A stretch of DNA of 64,000 nt from Halorubellus sp. JP-L1 (GCF_011440375.1 NZ_JAAOIR010000003.1:1-64000); one strand, 5' to 3'; counted from the stretch's first letter, positions 17,210 to 26,309 are shown. Numbers and translations: made by a program. The notes: generated by a model not told the origin, from the sequence alone.

Positions 17210-18784
17210 CTAGCTCGACTCCTGAACGGTGCCGGAAGCGCTCGATTCCTCGCTCGTCGTGAGATCCGGGTACTCGAACGCGCCGACGCTGTCGACGACG
17301 AGCGTCGGCGACAGCTCGTGGGTCTCGACGTCGACGCGCGAGGCGTCCCCGGAGAGCACGCAGATGGACTCGCAGCCGACGTTCGCCGCCATCTGGACGT
17401 CCGTGTCGAGGCGGTCGCCGACGACGGCGACGTCCGCGGGATCCAGGTCGTGCTCGTCCATGACGGGCGCGAGCATCTCCGCGTTCGGCTTTCCGAACAC
17501 GCGCGAGGGCTCGCGGTCGGTCGCCGCGGCGACGAGCGCACCGATCGACCCGCAGTCCGGGACGAGTCCGTCCGCGGTCGGACAGACCATATCGGGGTGC
17601 GCGAGCAGGAACTCCGCGCCGTCGCGGACGGCGAGCGTCGCCTCGCGAACCTTCTCGTAGGAGAGCTCGGTGTCGAACGCGACGACGACCGCCTCCGGGT
17701 CCGACGCGGTCGGGTCGACGCCGGCTTCCGAGAGCGCTGTCCGCATCGCCGCCGTCCCGACCGCGTACGCGTCCTCGGTCCCGTTCTCGGTGAGGTACTC
17801 GATGACGCCGTCGGTCGACAGGACGACCTGGTCGGGCGTCGCGGGCACCCCGAGACGGGAGAGCTTCTCCGCGTAGTCGGTCTTCCAGCCCGAGGAGTTG
17901 TTCGAGAGGAAGTAGACGTCCGTCCCGCTCGCACGGAGCGCGCCGACGACGTCGGCGGCGCCGTCGACGAGTTCGTCGTCGAGGTAGAGCGTGCCGTCGA
18001 GGTCGAAGAACACGGCCTCCTTCGACCGGAGGTCCTCGAAGTCGGAGAACGTCCAGTCCGCCGCGAGGAGGTCGTCGTGGTCGTCGACCTCCACCCAGTT
18101 CGCGCCGTCGACGTCCACCGGCCGAACGTCGTGTCGTCCGGACTGGAGGACGCCGTCGATCGCGACCTCCGTCCAGCAGTCGTACGCTTCGTCGACCTCG
18201 ATGCGTCGGACGATCTCGTCGAAGAGCGTCGCGGAGAACGCCGCCGAGAACCGGTAGCAGTCGATCGAGGTGGCGGCGGCCCGAGACTCCGGGACGTCCT
18301 TCGAGATGTGGTCGACGCGGCCGTCGTCGTCGACGGTTACCTTCATCGCTTCCTCGTCGTACGTCGACGCGTCGCACGCGATCGCGCTGTCGGCGTCGGA
18401 CTCGACGAGGCGCTCGAGCGCGCGCGGTTCGAAGACGACGTCACCGTTCGCGAGCACGAACGGTTCGCCGGCGACGGCGTCCCGGGCCTCGTAGAGCGAG
18501 TACATGTTGTTCGTGTTCGCGAACACCTCGCACTCCCTGACGGAGACGGAGATGTCGTCGCGACCGTCGGCGAAGTCTCGACAGCACGCCGCGACCTGGT
18601 CGGAGAGGTAGCCCGTCAGGACGTGGACCTCGTCGACGGGTGAGGCCGCGAACGCGCGGAGCTGGTGGACGACGATAGGGTCGTCCCCGACTGTCACGCA
18701 GGCCTTGTGCCGCTCGAGCGTGAGCGGTTTCAGTCGTGATCCAATACCGGCAGCGAGGATAACGCCGTGCAAGGTGCTGGTCAC
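17210..18784 (-). CDS. Nucleotidyltransferase-HAD phosphatase fusion
   Basis: A 524-residue two-domain protein. Residues 5-245 are a sugar-phosphate-type nucleotidyltransferase (GVILAAGIGSRLKPLT, then NTNNMYSLYEARD and LANGDVVFE, resembling LicC/inositol-phosphate cytidylyltransferases). Residues 257-505 are a NagD-like HAD-IIA phosphatase (VFFDLDGTLYLDDE with Asp261/Asp263, FLSNNSSG, VVGDRLDTDVQMA). The GTG start at 18784 places the nucleotide loop at the N-terminus. With the glycerophosphotransferase-like gene at 19971 it suggests making a CDP-activated glycerol- or polyol-phosphate. The substrate is inferred, not shown. Confidence 0.85.
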   Translation of the reverse strand: MTSTLHGVILAAGIGSRLKPLTLERHKACVTVGDDPIVVHQLRAFAASPVDEVHVLTGYLSDQVAACCRDFADGRDDISVSVRECEVFANTNNMYSLYEARDAVAGEPFVLANGDVVFEPRALERLVESDADSAIACDASTYDEEAMKVTVDDDGRVDHISKDVPESRAAATSIDCYRFSAAFSATLFDEIVRRIEVDEAYDCWTEVAIDGVLQSGRHDVRPVDVDGANWVEVDDHDDLLAADWTFSDFEDLRSKEAVFFDLDGTLYLDDELVDGAADVVGALRASGTDVYFLSNNSSGWKTDYAEKLSRLGVPATPDQVVLSTDGVIEYLTENGTEDAYAVGTAAMRTALSEAGVDPTASDPEAVVVAFDTELSYEKVREATLAVRDGAEFLLAHPDMVCPTADGLVPDCGSIGALVAAATDREPSRVFGKPNAEMLAPVMDEHDLDPADVAVVGDRLDTDVQMAANVGCESICVLSGDASRVDVETHELSPTLVVDSVGAFEYPDLTTSEESSASGTVQESS

Positions 18785-19024
18785 TTTGCCGAAGAGACGG
18801 GCGAGCGGTGTATGCGGTTGGCTTGCGCACGACGGGTTCGCGCCGGTAAGGACAATGGAATCGGAAGACGGGGCGGCTATGTACTTGTTATAGTTCGATG
18901 CGTCCCTCGAGAGCAAGTCGGTGTCGGCGAGGCCGCCAGATTCGCCTCACTGAAGCGGTCGGACTAATGTGGTGTGTTTGCAAGCACCACGACTATCGAC
19001 GTCTCGGTCGAGGAATCGAGTGCC

Positions 19025-19873
19025 GTGTTCTACCACGACCAAGAACTCCAGTACCCAGTGGAAGTCGACGAACCGGACCCGGTGTTCGCGAAGATGTTGC
19101 AGGAAGCCATCGGTGGCGTCGAGGGCGAGATGCGCGTCTGCCTCCAGTACATGTTCCAGGCGTTCGGCGTCCCCGACGAGCACGAGGAGTACCGTCGCCT
19201 GCTCTACGAGACCGCGACCGAGGAGATCGGGCACATCGAGATGCTCGCGACCGCGGTCGCGAAGAACCTCGAGGGCGCGCCGCTCCAGCTCCGCCGGAAC
19301 ATGCAGGACGACCAGGCCGTGAACGCGGCGATGAACGGGATGATGCCCCGGCAGATCCTCTCCTCCGGACTGAACGCGATGCCCGTGGACGCGAACGGGG
19401 CGCCGTTCAACGCGAGCTACATCGTCGCGAGCGGGAACCTCGCGGCGGACATGTACGCGAACGTGATGGCGGAGTCGACGGGCCGCCTCCTCGCGACGCG
19501 CCTCTGGGAGATGACCGACGACCCAGGGATGAAGGACATGCTCGCGTACCTCGTCGCCCGCGACACCATGCACCAGAACCAGTGGCTGGAAGCGATGCAA
19601 TCACTCGGCGACCCCGAGGACCCCCAGGACCATCTCCCCGTGCCAGATAGCTTCCCGGACGCGGAGGAGCTACAGGAGTACAACTACGCGTTCCTGTCGA
19701 CGATGCGCGAGCGCGCCGACTACGAGGCGCCATGGACCGAGGGCGAGTCGTTCGACGGGGAGGGCGAGTACTCGCTCATGCACGAGGACGACCTCGAGGG
19801 CATGATTCCGAACGTCGCCAAGTCCGACCCGAAGACCCACAACGAGGTGACGGGGAAGGACGAGGACGACTGA
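19025..19873 (+). CDS. Manganese catalase
   Basis: A 282-residue dimanganese catalase decomposing hydrogen peroxide without heme. Translation from GTG 19025 gives the family-typical start VFYHDQELQYPVEVDEPDP; the earlier GTG at 18974 adds 17 residues lacking similarity. Metal-ligand regions are GVEGEMRVCLQYMFQAFG, the EEIGHIEML pair, the MAESTGRLLATRLW helix and ARDTMHQNQWLEAM. It is divergent from the nucleotidyltransferase-HAD gene and convergent with the glycerophosphotransferase. It is probably monocistronic and induced by oxidative stress. Confidence 0.93.
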   Translation: MFYHDQELQYPVEVDEPDPVFAKMLQEAIGGVEGEMRVCLQYMFQAFGVPDEHEEYRRLLYETATEEIGHIEMLATAVAKNLEGAPLQLRRNMQDDQAVNAAMNGMMPRQILSSGLNAMPVDANGAPFNASYIVASGNLAADMYANVMAESTGRLLATRLWEMTDDPGMKDMLAYLVARDTMHQNQWLEAMQSLGDPEDPQDHLPVPDSFPDAEELQEYNYAFLSTMRERADYEAPWTEGESFDGEGEYSLMHEDDLEGMIPNVAKSDPKTHNEVTGKDEDD

Positions 19874-19909
19874 CCGTATAACGGAAGCTTACCACCGGCG
19901 GGCGCGGGA

Positions 19910-20003
19910 GTCGGCGGCGGCACTACTGACTACCGCAAGCGATCCTGGCGGTCGGCGGCGGCACTACTGACTACCGCAGGCGGTCCTGGCGGTCGGCGGC
20001 GGC
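19910..20003. repeat. 41-bp tandem repeat at glycerophosphotransferase 3' end
   Basis: Copies at 19910-19950 and 19951-19991 differ by two bases. A partial third copy (19992-20003) lies inside the gene. The unit contains the last codons and TAG of the minus-strand gene. Because 41 is not a multiple of three, the duplicate lies past the functional stop in another frame. This is a recent duplication of the gene terminus. Confidence 0.93.
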
Positions 20004-21350
20004 GACGACGCGGTAGGTGCGTTCGGCGTGGTCGCCGTCGGGGTGCTCGAAGAGACGGTCGCGGACGGCGGCGCGCTCGGCCTGCCAGTCGTCCGCGGGC
20101 GAGTCTTCGTCGTCGAGAACGTCCGCGAGCGCGTCCAGTAGCGCGTCGAACTCCTCGGCGACGGGCCCGGGGGTGACGGCGTCGTAGTCGACGTAGAACC
20201 CGCGCGTTCGCTCGTATCGCTCCCGGTCGTAGGGGTAGAAGACGATGGGGCGGTCGACGCGGAGGAAGTCGAACGCGACCGACGAGTAGTCCGTCAGGAG
20301 GACGTCCGCGCGGCGAAGGAGGGGATAGACGTCGTTGTCCGGCGGGATCTCGACGATCCGGGAACCGGTCGCGTCGAGGTCGACCGATTCCTTGGGATGT
20401 GGCTTGACGGCGAGGGTGGCGTCTCGCTCGGCGAGGAACGCCTCGAGCGCGTCGAGGTCGAGGTGGTGGTCGAACCCCTGTCCGTCGGTCCCGCGGTACG
20501 TCGGCAGGTAGAACAGGAGCGCGCCGTCTTCGGCGGCGCGGTCGAGTCGGGTTGTGACGCGGCCGTCGACGCCGACCATCTCGCCGGGGATCGAGCGTCG
20601 GAGGGCATCGGTGCGCGGGTAGCCGGCGAGGGCGTGCGCGTCGCGGTCGATGCGGAGGCCGGACGCGAAGACGTCGGCGAGGTCGCTCGCGGTGAGGACG
20701 AATTGGGAGACCTGCCGCTGGAGGTGCCCAAGGCAGAGCCGGATCGCGAGCGGGAAGTCGGGGAGTTCGGCGTCCCACCCGATGCGCTTGATGGGGATGC
20801 CGTGCCAGAGCTGGACGATGCGCGCGCCGCCGACCGCGGCGACGTTCACGTCCCGGAAGTCCTCGGTGAGGACGACGACGCCTGCGCGCAGCGCGACGAG
20901 GACGCCCCGCGGCGAGTGTACGTGGTGGGCGTCGTAGCCGGCGTCCCGGAGGTCGGTGACGACGTCGCGGTCGCGGGTCAGCCAGACCGCGCGGACCTCG
21001 GGGTGGTGTTCGACGGCGTGGAGGTAGAGGTACTTCGCGTTGTCCACGAACGCGCTCCCGCCGCGTGCGCCGAACGCCCACACGGACGGGTCGCGGCCGT
21101 ACCACGCCGAGAGCCGCGCGACGAGCGCGAACAGCGCGGTCGCGAGCACGTACCGCAGCTGCTTCCAGCGCCCGAACGACTCCGGCGACGGCCCCGCGTC
21201 GGTCGTCGTGCCAGTTCCGTCGGCGGAACCGTCGCGCCGCTCGGCGGGGTCGCCGTCGTCTTCGAGGCGGTCGTCGAATTCGGCCGTTTCGCCGGCACGG
21301 ACGTCGGCGCTGGGGTCGGCGGCGGTTCCAGCGTCTTCAGAGGACGGCAT
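19971..21350 (-). CDS. CDP-glycerol glycerophosphotransferase-like protein
   Basis: A 459-residue member of the TagB/TagF-type CDP-glycerol:poly(glycerophosphate) glycerophosphotransferase family, which in bacteria builds teichoic acids at the membrane. Diagnostic blocks are QLWHGIPIKRIGWD, the LPTYRG segment, AVKPHPKES, LLTDYSSVAFDF and PIVFYPYDRERYERTRGFYVDYD-type C-terminus. An acidic disordered N-terminus (1-60) precedes a hydrophobic helix (about 68-86) that may anchor it. It overlaps the upstream epimerase gene by 14 bp, so the two are co-translated. With the nucleotidyltransferase-HAD fusion it points to a phosphoglycerol-like surface polymer or glycan decoration in this archaeon. Confidence 0.85.
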   Translation of the reverse strand: MPSSEDAGTAADPSADVRAGETAEFDDRLEDDGDPAERRDGSADGTGTTTDAGPSPESFGRWKQLRYVLATALFALVARLSAWYGRDPSVWAFGARGGSAFVDNAKYLYLHAVEHHPEVRAVWLTRDRDVVTDLRDAGYDAHHVHSPRGVLVALRAGVVVLTEDFRDVNVAAVGGARIVQLWHGIPIKRIGWDAELPDFPLAIRLCLGHLQRQVSQFVLTASDLADVFASGLRIDRDAHALAGYPRTDALRRSIPGEMVGVDGRVTTRLDRAAEDGALLFYLPTYRGTDGQGFDHHLDLDALEAFLAERDATLAVKPHPKESVDLDATGSRIVEIPPDNDVYPLLRRADVLLTDYSSVAFDFLRVDRPIVFYPYDRERYERTRGFYVDYDAVTPGPVAEEFDALLDALADVLDDEDSPADDWQAERAAVRDRLFEHPDGDHAERTYRVVAAADRQDRLR

Positions 21351-22122
21351 GGAGTTTCTCGCGACTGATCTCGAGGTAGTCGAAGTCGAACGTGTACACC
21401 TCCAGGGAGAGCGTGCCGTCCCAGTCGTCGTCGAGTGGGGCGAGGGCGGTGGCGAAGTCCGTGGTGCCCGATCCCGTCGGGACGTGCTCGTCGGCGGCCT
21501 CGCGGGCGTCGTTGACGTGCACGTGCGAGACGCGGTCGCGGTGCGCGTCGAGGTACTCGGCCATGGCCTGAGCGTCGTAGCCGTCCACGCGAGCGTGGCC
21601 GGTGTCGAACGTCATCGAGACCTCGGTCCCCTCGAGCAGCGGGTCGAACGAGGACAGGAGGAAGTAGCCGCCGGGGAGGTTCTCCGCGCAGAGTTCGACG
21701 CCGTGGTCGGCGGCGACCGCGTCGAGGTCGGCGATCGCGTCCACGATCCGCGGGACGACGACGTCGCGGTTCCACTCCGGTGGCGTGGCGCGCGAACTCG
21801 GGTGGACGACGGCCTTCGCCGCGTCCATGTCCGCGGCGACGCGGAGGCACGCCTCGAGTTCCGCGATGGCGGCGTCGCGAACGCCGTCGCGTGGCGTGCC
21901 GAGGTCGAGGTCGACGAACGGGAGGTGGACGAGGACGTCGAGATCGTGGTCGTCGGCGCGCGCCGCGACTTCCTGCGGGTCGAGCGCGCGGCGGTTCGTC
22001 GCGCCGTCCATGTACACCTCGACGAAGTCGAAGTCCGCGGCGCCACCGCGAGCGATCCAGTTCTCGAGCGTCGCGTCGCCACTGTGCGTTTGACTGACGA
22101 AGCCGGTTCGGGCGGCGGTCAT
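21337..22122 (-). CDS. Sugar phosphate isomerase/epimerase (TIM barrel), second
   Basis: A 261-residue xylose-isomerase-like TIM-barrel protein. It starts on the first barrel strand (MTAARTGFVSQTHSG) and shows metal and substrate motifs VHLPFVDLDLG, GVELCAENLPGG, FDTGHARVDG and SHVHVNDAR. It is shorter than and distant from the protein at 8407-9375. Its stop overlaps the start of the glycerophosphotransferase gene by 14 bp. That coupling implies a role in preparing or modifying the sugar or polyol used there, though the true substrate is unknown. The longer frame to 22899 is spurious. Confidence 0.85.
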   Translation of the reverse strand: MTAARTGFVSQTHSGDATLENWIARGGAADFDFVEVYMDGATNRRALDPQEVAARADDHDLDVLVHLPFVDLDLGTPRDGVRDAAIAELEACLRVAADMDAAKAVVHPSSRATPPEWNRDVVVPRIVDAIADLDAVAADHGVELCAENLPGGYFLLSSFDPLLEGTEVSMTFDTGHARVDGYDAQAMAEYLDAHRDRVSHVHVNDAREAADEHVPTGSGTTDFATALAPLDDDWDGTLSLEVYTFDFDYLEISREKLHAVL

Positions 22123-22175
22123 GCCCGACGCTTCGACGCGGAGCCGGAAAGGCGTGCGCCCGGCGAGCGCGAGCG

Positions 22176-22247
22176 ACGGACGGACCGGGAGCACGAGCCA
22201 CGGACGGACCGGGAACGCAAGCCACGGGCGGACCGGGAACGCGAGCG
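22176..22247. repeat. 24-bp tandem repeat, three copies
   Basis: Three 24-bp units (22176-22199, 22200-22223, 22224-22247) differ at a few positions. They lie in the 219-bp divergent gap between the epimerase and P19-like genes. An open plus-strand frame exists through them but has no sign of being expressed. They could be spaced protein-binding sites or a slippage product. Confidence 0.8.
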
Positions 22248-22341
22248 GCACCGGCGGGAGCACGACCGCCCACGGCGCACCCTCGCCGTGCTTGCGACGG
22301 GAAGGGCAACTGTCACGTCCTGACGCACCCAGCTTCCAGAC

Positions 22342-22875
22342 GTGACGCTCACGACCAGCGAGGAGGCCGACGAACGCCAGCTCGAACTCGCCCAGAAGGC
22401 GGGCGACGCGTATCAGGAGGCACTGACGTACATGATCGAGGAGGTCGCCGAGACCGGCGACACGCGAGAAGTGAAGGATTACCTCGTCGGATTCGCCCAG
22501 GAGGAGGCCGAGGGCATGTACGCGTCCACCGGGGACGGCGACCTGGAGTGGGAGGAGCCGGACGACGAGAACTGTCACGTCGAGGTCGCGGTCTGCGACG
22601 GCGACGACGGCCGGTTCCTGCCCGAGCTCGACGTCTCGGTCGCAGTCCTCGACGGCGACGAGGCTGTCGCCGAGTTCGAACCCCAGTTCCTCTGGCATCC
22701 GGGCCTCCACCACTACGGAGATAACGTGAAGATACCGGGAGACGGCGCGTACTCGATCCGCGTCGACGTCGAACCGCCAGGGTTCGAGCGACACGACGAG
22801 GAGAACGGCGACCGCTACCGGGATGCCGTCCAGGTGACGTTCGACGACGTCCAGCTCACGACCGGGCAGTCCTGA
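22342..22875 (+). CDS. P19-like metal-binding beta-sandwich protein
   Basis: A 177-residue protein. An N-terminal helical segment (1-70) is followed by a beta-rich domain with EFEPQFLWHPGLHHYGDNV and GDGAYSIRVDVEPP, close to the HYGxN and strand pattern of P19/Tp34-type iron-transport proteins (haloarchaeal DUF7350-like). His residues around HHYGDN would bind copper or iron. No signal peptide is visible, unlike bacterial P19, so it may act in the cytoplasm. It starts at GTG 22342. No Ftr1-type permease is nearby. Family assignment is moderate. Confidence 0.65.
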   Translation: MTLTTSEEADERQLELAQKAGDAYQEALTYMIEEVAETGDTREVKDYLVGFAQEEAEGMYASTGDGDLEWEEPDDENCHVEVAVCDGDDGRFLPELDVSVAVLDGDEAVAEFEPQFLWHPGLHHYGDNVKIPGDGAYSIRVDVEPPGFERHDEENGDRYRDAVQVTFDDVQLTTGQS

Positions 22876-23061
22876 GATGGTACGCGGCGGTCTGACCACG
22901 CCAGCACGCCCGTGGCCGGCAGTTCGACGGCTTCGAGACCGCGGGCCGCGACGTCGTCGACTGGTCTTTATCCCGTCATCGGTCGACTACCAATCGCTCG
23001 CATCCAGTCAGTACGCGTCCGCTAATGAACAGGAAAACGGGAGCGTAAGCACAGTATCGGA

Positions 23062-23086
23062 CCCCGCAACGGTTATTGATGCGGGG
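23062..23086. promoter_or_regulatory. 7-bp inverted repeat upstream of oxidoreductase
   Basis: Perfect arms CCCCGCA (23062-23068) and TGCGGGG (23080-23086) flank an AT-rich 11-nt centre containing GTTATTGA. The site is about 80 bp before the Gfo/Idh/MocA start. It is a candidate operator or promoter-associated hairpin. Confidence 0.4.
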
Positions 23087-23166
23087 TTCCCCGCTTCTGG
23101 TATGGTCGTGCTTATCGCTGGAACTGGAACGCCACGGAACCGATACCGAATCGGGGGGCTGCGTCG

Positions 23167-24240
23167 ATGACCGACGTCCGCGTCGGCGTAATCGGGCTGG
23201 GACTGATGGGCCGCGTGCACGCCGGGAACGCCGAGGACGTCGGTGCGACCGTGGTCGCTGGCGCGGACGTCTCCGCGGATCCGCGCGCGGAGTTCGTTGA
23301 GGAGTTCGACGTCCCCACCTACGACTCGCACGACGCGATGCTCGAGGCGGAGTCCCTCGACGCGGTCGTCATCACGACCCCGAACCGGTTCCACGAGGAG
23401 ACGGCAGTGGCCGCGCTCGAGGACGACTGCTACGTGTTCGTCGAGAAGCCGCTCGCGCACACCCTCGAGAGCGCCGCTCGGATCGCGGACGCCTCCCGCG
23501 GCTCGGAGGGCTACTGCATGGTCGGCTTCCACAACCGGTTCGCGCCAGCGTCGCGGGCGACGCGCGCCTACCGCGACCAGGGACGGTTCGGGGAGATCGA
23601 GCACATCGAGGCCACGTACGTTCGACGCCGCGGCATCCCCGCACCCGGGTCGTGGTTCACGAACCGCGAGCTCGCGGGCGGCGGGTCGCTCATCGACGTC
23701 GGCGTCCACGTCATCGACCTCGCGATGGACGTCCTCGACTTCCCGGAGGTCGTCGAGGTGTCGGGCATCACGCGGTCGACGTTCGGGGCGCGCGAGGACT
23801 ACGCGGACCCCGACGGGTTCGCTTCGTCCTGGGACGCCGCCGAGAACGGGTTCGACGTGGACGACTCCGTGACGGCGTTCATCCGGTTCGCGTCCGGGCA
23901 GACCGTCTCGCTCGAGGTCGCGTGGGCGACGAACCGGACGCCGGGGAACGAACTCATCGTCCGCGGCACCGAGGCAGGCGCGCAGCTCGAACTCGAGGGC
24001 GAGGTCGTCGAGCTGTTCGAGACGGGGAACATCGGCATCGACCACCACGTCACGAGCACGATCGACGCGCGCGGCGGCCCGGACGGGCACGTCGAGGAGA
24101 TGCGGCACTTCGTCGACGCCGCCGCCGCGGGCGAGCCGGTGACGATGAACACGGCCGATGAGGGCCTCGAAGTCCAGCGGATCGTCGACGGCATCTATCG
24201 GTCGAGCGAGACCGGCCGCGCCGTCAGGTTCGACGAGTAG
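23167..24240 (+). CDS. Gfo/Idh/MocA-family oxidoreductase
   Basis: A 357-residue NAD(P)-dependent sugar or inositol dehydrogenase-like protein. The N-terminal Rossmann domain shows GVIGLGLMGRVHAGN; the catalytic region has VFVEKPLAHT and the motif SLIDVGVHVIDLAMD with His as proton relay. The C-terminal domain is the usual alpha/beta substrate fold ending in GRAVRF. It could work with the TIM-barrel epimerases in this window on inositols, aldoses or amino-sugars. The gene is single and plus-strand. The substrate cannot be read from sequence. Confidence 0.9.
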   Translation: MTDVRVGVIGLGLMGRVHAGNAEDVGATVVAGADVSADPRAEFVEEFDVPTYDSHDAMLEAESLDAVVITTPNRFHEETAVAALEDDCYVFVEKPLAHTLESAARIADASRGSEGYCMVGFHNRFAPASRATRAYRDQGRFGEIEHIEATYVRRRGIPAPGSWFTNRELAGGGSLIDVGVHVIDLAMDVLDFPEVVEVSGITRSTFGAREDYADPDGFASSWDAAENGFDVDDSVTAFIRFASGQTVSLEVAWATNRTPGNELIVRGTEAGAQLELEGEVVELFETGNIGIDHHVTSTIDARGGPDGHVEEMRHFVDAAAAGEPVTMNTADEGLEVQRIVDGIYRSSETGRAVRFDE

Positions 24241-24375
24241 TCCGGCGGACGCCCCGTCGAAGGACGATTCCATCCTGCAACTCGTCGCTTCCGGGAGTAC
24301 GTCACCTCGACGGCGCCTATCGTCCGAGGTCCACCGCGTCGCCGGCCGAATCGGGGGCCGCGCTGGGAGCCCCGC

Positions 24376-25374
24376 TCACTTGGTCGGCGAGAGGAACGGC
24401 GTGATGGCGGCGGTACGGCGGGCGACGGTGGCGATGCGGAGGACGTGCGTGATGAGGAGTGCGAGCGGGACCAGCGTCACCGCGACCGACACGGGGATGT
24501 AGACCGCGTGAATCGCTGGCGGGAGGAGCGTGACCCGGTAGCCGGCGTAGACCATGAGCGCGAGTGCGACGACGACCGCGAGCAGACCCGTCGACAGCAT
24601 CAGTCGGGAGACGTTAGCGAGTTCCTGCGTGATATACACGGTCTTGAAGTACTGACGGGCGACGTCGAGCTGTTCGAGTTCGTCCTCGAGCGAGTCCACG
24701 TGCTCGACGAGGTCGCCCGGCATCGCACCTTCGTTCGCTCGGACGACCCAGCGTGCGTGGTTGATGTGCGTCGAGAAGTCGGCGTCCAGTATCGTCGTGA
24801 GCGCGGAGAACACGCCGGTGCCGGAGGTCTGGAGTGCGTCGAAGGTGTCGTCGAGTTCGGGCTCGAGGTCCGCGACGAGGTCGGCGACGTCCTCGCGGAC
24901 GGCCTCGTCGTCGATCGAGGGGTAGACGTCGGCGATTGCGGCGACGTCCTCGCGCGTCTGCGACACGAGGAGCTGGAGGAAGTCAGCAGGGGCTTCCGGG
25001 GCGACGGGTCGGTCGAGCCCGGACTCGACGTCCGCGCGGAACGACTCGGCGGCGTCCATCTCGGTCTCGAGGTCACCCGGCGACCGGAGTTCGCGGGAGA
25101 GCACGAGCTGGTTGATGGAGACGACGATGGTGATGAGGGTCACGTTCCCACCCGCGAGCGTGCTGAAGAGGTAGTAGAGGGCGGTGGTCTCCTGGTCGAC
25201 GGTCACGACGTTCCCGAGTTCGAGCGCGAGCAGCGGGGCCGAGGCGACGACGAGGAGGACGGCGGCGAACGCGTACCTGTTCGCGTCAACGAGGACGTAT
25301 TTCAGGACGCGTTCGTACCGGTCCACGAGCCGCTTCCGGGTGGTGGAGCGGTCGTCGTCGTCTCGCGTCGCCAT
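24376..25374 (-). CDS. Haloarchaeal four-TM membrane protein, paralogue 2
   Basis: A 332-residue paralogue of the proteins at 9855-10940 and 38142-39221. Two N-terminal hydrophobic segments (about 33-52 and 67-90) lead into VVSINQLVLSREL, then a soluble acidic helical domain (about 100-255), then QYFKTVYITQELANVSRLML and two C-terminal hydrophobic segments. The N-terminus is short, basic and Asp-rich. Its conserved tail IATVARRTAAITPF parallels IGTIAKMTTTFGTF of paralogue 1. It is the last gene before a convergent pair. Function is unknown. Confidence 0.72.
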   Translation of the reverse strand: MATRDDDDRSTTRKRLVDRYERVLKYVLVDANRYAFAAVLLVVASAPLLALELGNVVTVDQETTALYYLFSTLAGGNVTLITIVVSINQLVLSRELRSPGDLETEMDAAESFRADVESGLDRPVAPEAPADFLQLLVSQTREDVAAIADVYPSIDDEAVREDVADLVADLEPELDDTFDALQTSGTGVFSALTTILDADFSTHINHARWVVRANEGAMPGDLVEHVDSLEDELEQLDVARQYFKTVYITQELANVSRLMLSTGLLAVVVALALMVYAGYRVTLLPPAIHAVYIPVSVAVTLVPLALLITHVLRIATVARRTAAITPFLSPTK

Positions 25375-25465
25375 ACCGGAGCGACGGGATGGAGGAGGGA
25401 AAGCGTCGACCCCGACTTGTGCAACCCGCGGCCGCGGAGCGATCTCGCGACGGGACCGCGGGCGC

Positions 25466-26293
25466 TCAGACGAGGAGCAGGAGGCCGGCGTAGAGCGCGT
25501 TCCCGAGCGCGAACGCCACGAACTTGCTCTCGCGACTCTCCGGGAGTTCCTCCTTGATCGTGTTGAGGACGACGCCGCCGGCGAGGAACGCGAACAGGAC
25601 GTCGAGCGCGCCGCGGTCGATCGTGGTCAGTGCGCCGGCGAGCGCGCCGCCGAGGACGGCGGCGGCGAGCACCCAGCGGCCGCGGTCGCGGTAGGCGTCC
25701 CTGTAGTGGTGGCGGAGCGCGTAGTCGTTCACGAGGAAGTGCAGCGTCATCGCGACGGCGAAGAGCACGAGCGGAATCGTTCCCGCTTCCTCGCGGTGGA
25801 AGAGCAGGTACCCGACGAGGGCGTTGTAGCCCGCGAACGACGCGAGGTGGATGCGGTAGACGCCGCGGGACGGCTCCTCGCCCACCTCGTCGTCCCGCGA
25901 CTCGGCGACGAAGCGCTCGAGACCGTAGAACGTGACGAACCCGAGGAGCGCGACGACGTGCACGGACCGTTCGAGGACCAACGGGTGCCCGAGTGGCGTC
26001 TCGTCGAACCCCTCGGTCCGTGCCAGTTCGGGGAGGAGGTGGACGAAGACGTACGCGACGGAGACCCCGCCGCCGAACGAGAGGATGCGGCTCCGAGGGG
26101 CGGCGTCGACGAGTCGGATGCGCGTTCCGTAGAGGTGGACGAGCGCCAGAGCGACCGCTGCGCTCGCGGCGACCAGTTCGTTCCCGCTACCGGCCCCGCC
26201 GGTCCTGGACCCGAGTGCCGTCGCGATCAGGGGCGCATCCACGGGCGCAAGCTCGGACGTGAGCAGGGGCGCGAACGGGGCCTCGGGGAGCAT
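25466..26293 (-). CDS. ZIP-like membrane protein
   Basis: A 275-residue membrane protein with about eight hydrophobic segments. Motifs VAYVFVHLLPELAR, HFLVNDYALRHHY and the late EELPES resemble metal-site helices of the ZIP zinc/divalent-cation transporter superfamily (H-x-LPE and His/Glu pairs). It is a divergent member. The start at 26293 gives an intact first helix; the longer frame is spurious. It follows the F420 oxidoreductase gene with a 16-bp gap on the same strand, so the two are probably co-transcribed. A role in divalent-metal homeostasis is inferred. Confidence 0.68.
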   Translation of the reverse strand: MLPEAPFAPLLTSELAPVDAPLIATALGSRTGGAGSGNELVAASAAVALALVHLYGTRIRLVDAAPRSRILSFGGGVSVAYVFVHLLPELARTEGFDETPLGHPLVLERSVHVVALLGFVTFYGLERFVAESRDDEVGEEPSRGVYRIHLASFAGYNALVGYLLFHREEAGTIPLVLFAVAMTLHFLVNDYALRHHYRDAYRDRGRWVLAAAVLGGALAGALTTIDRGALDVLFAFLAGGVVLNTIKEELPESRESKFVAFALGNALYAGLLLLV

Positions 26294-26309
26294 CGACGAC
26301 GACGCTCCC

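Noticed and set aside
21337-22899. Long minus-strand frame extending the epimerase upstream
   Set aside because: The TIM-barrel starts exactly at ATG 22122. The extension lies antisense to the P19-like gene and has no similarity.
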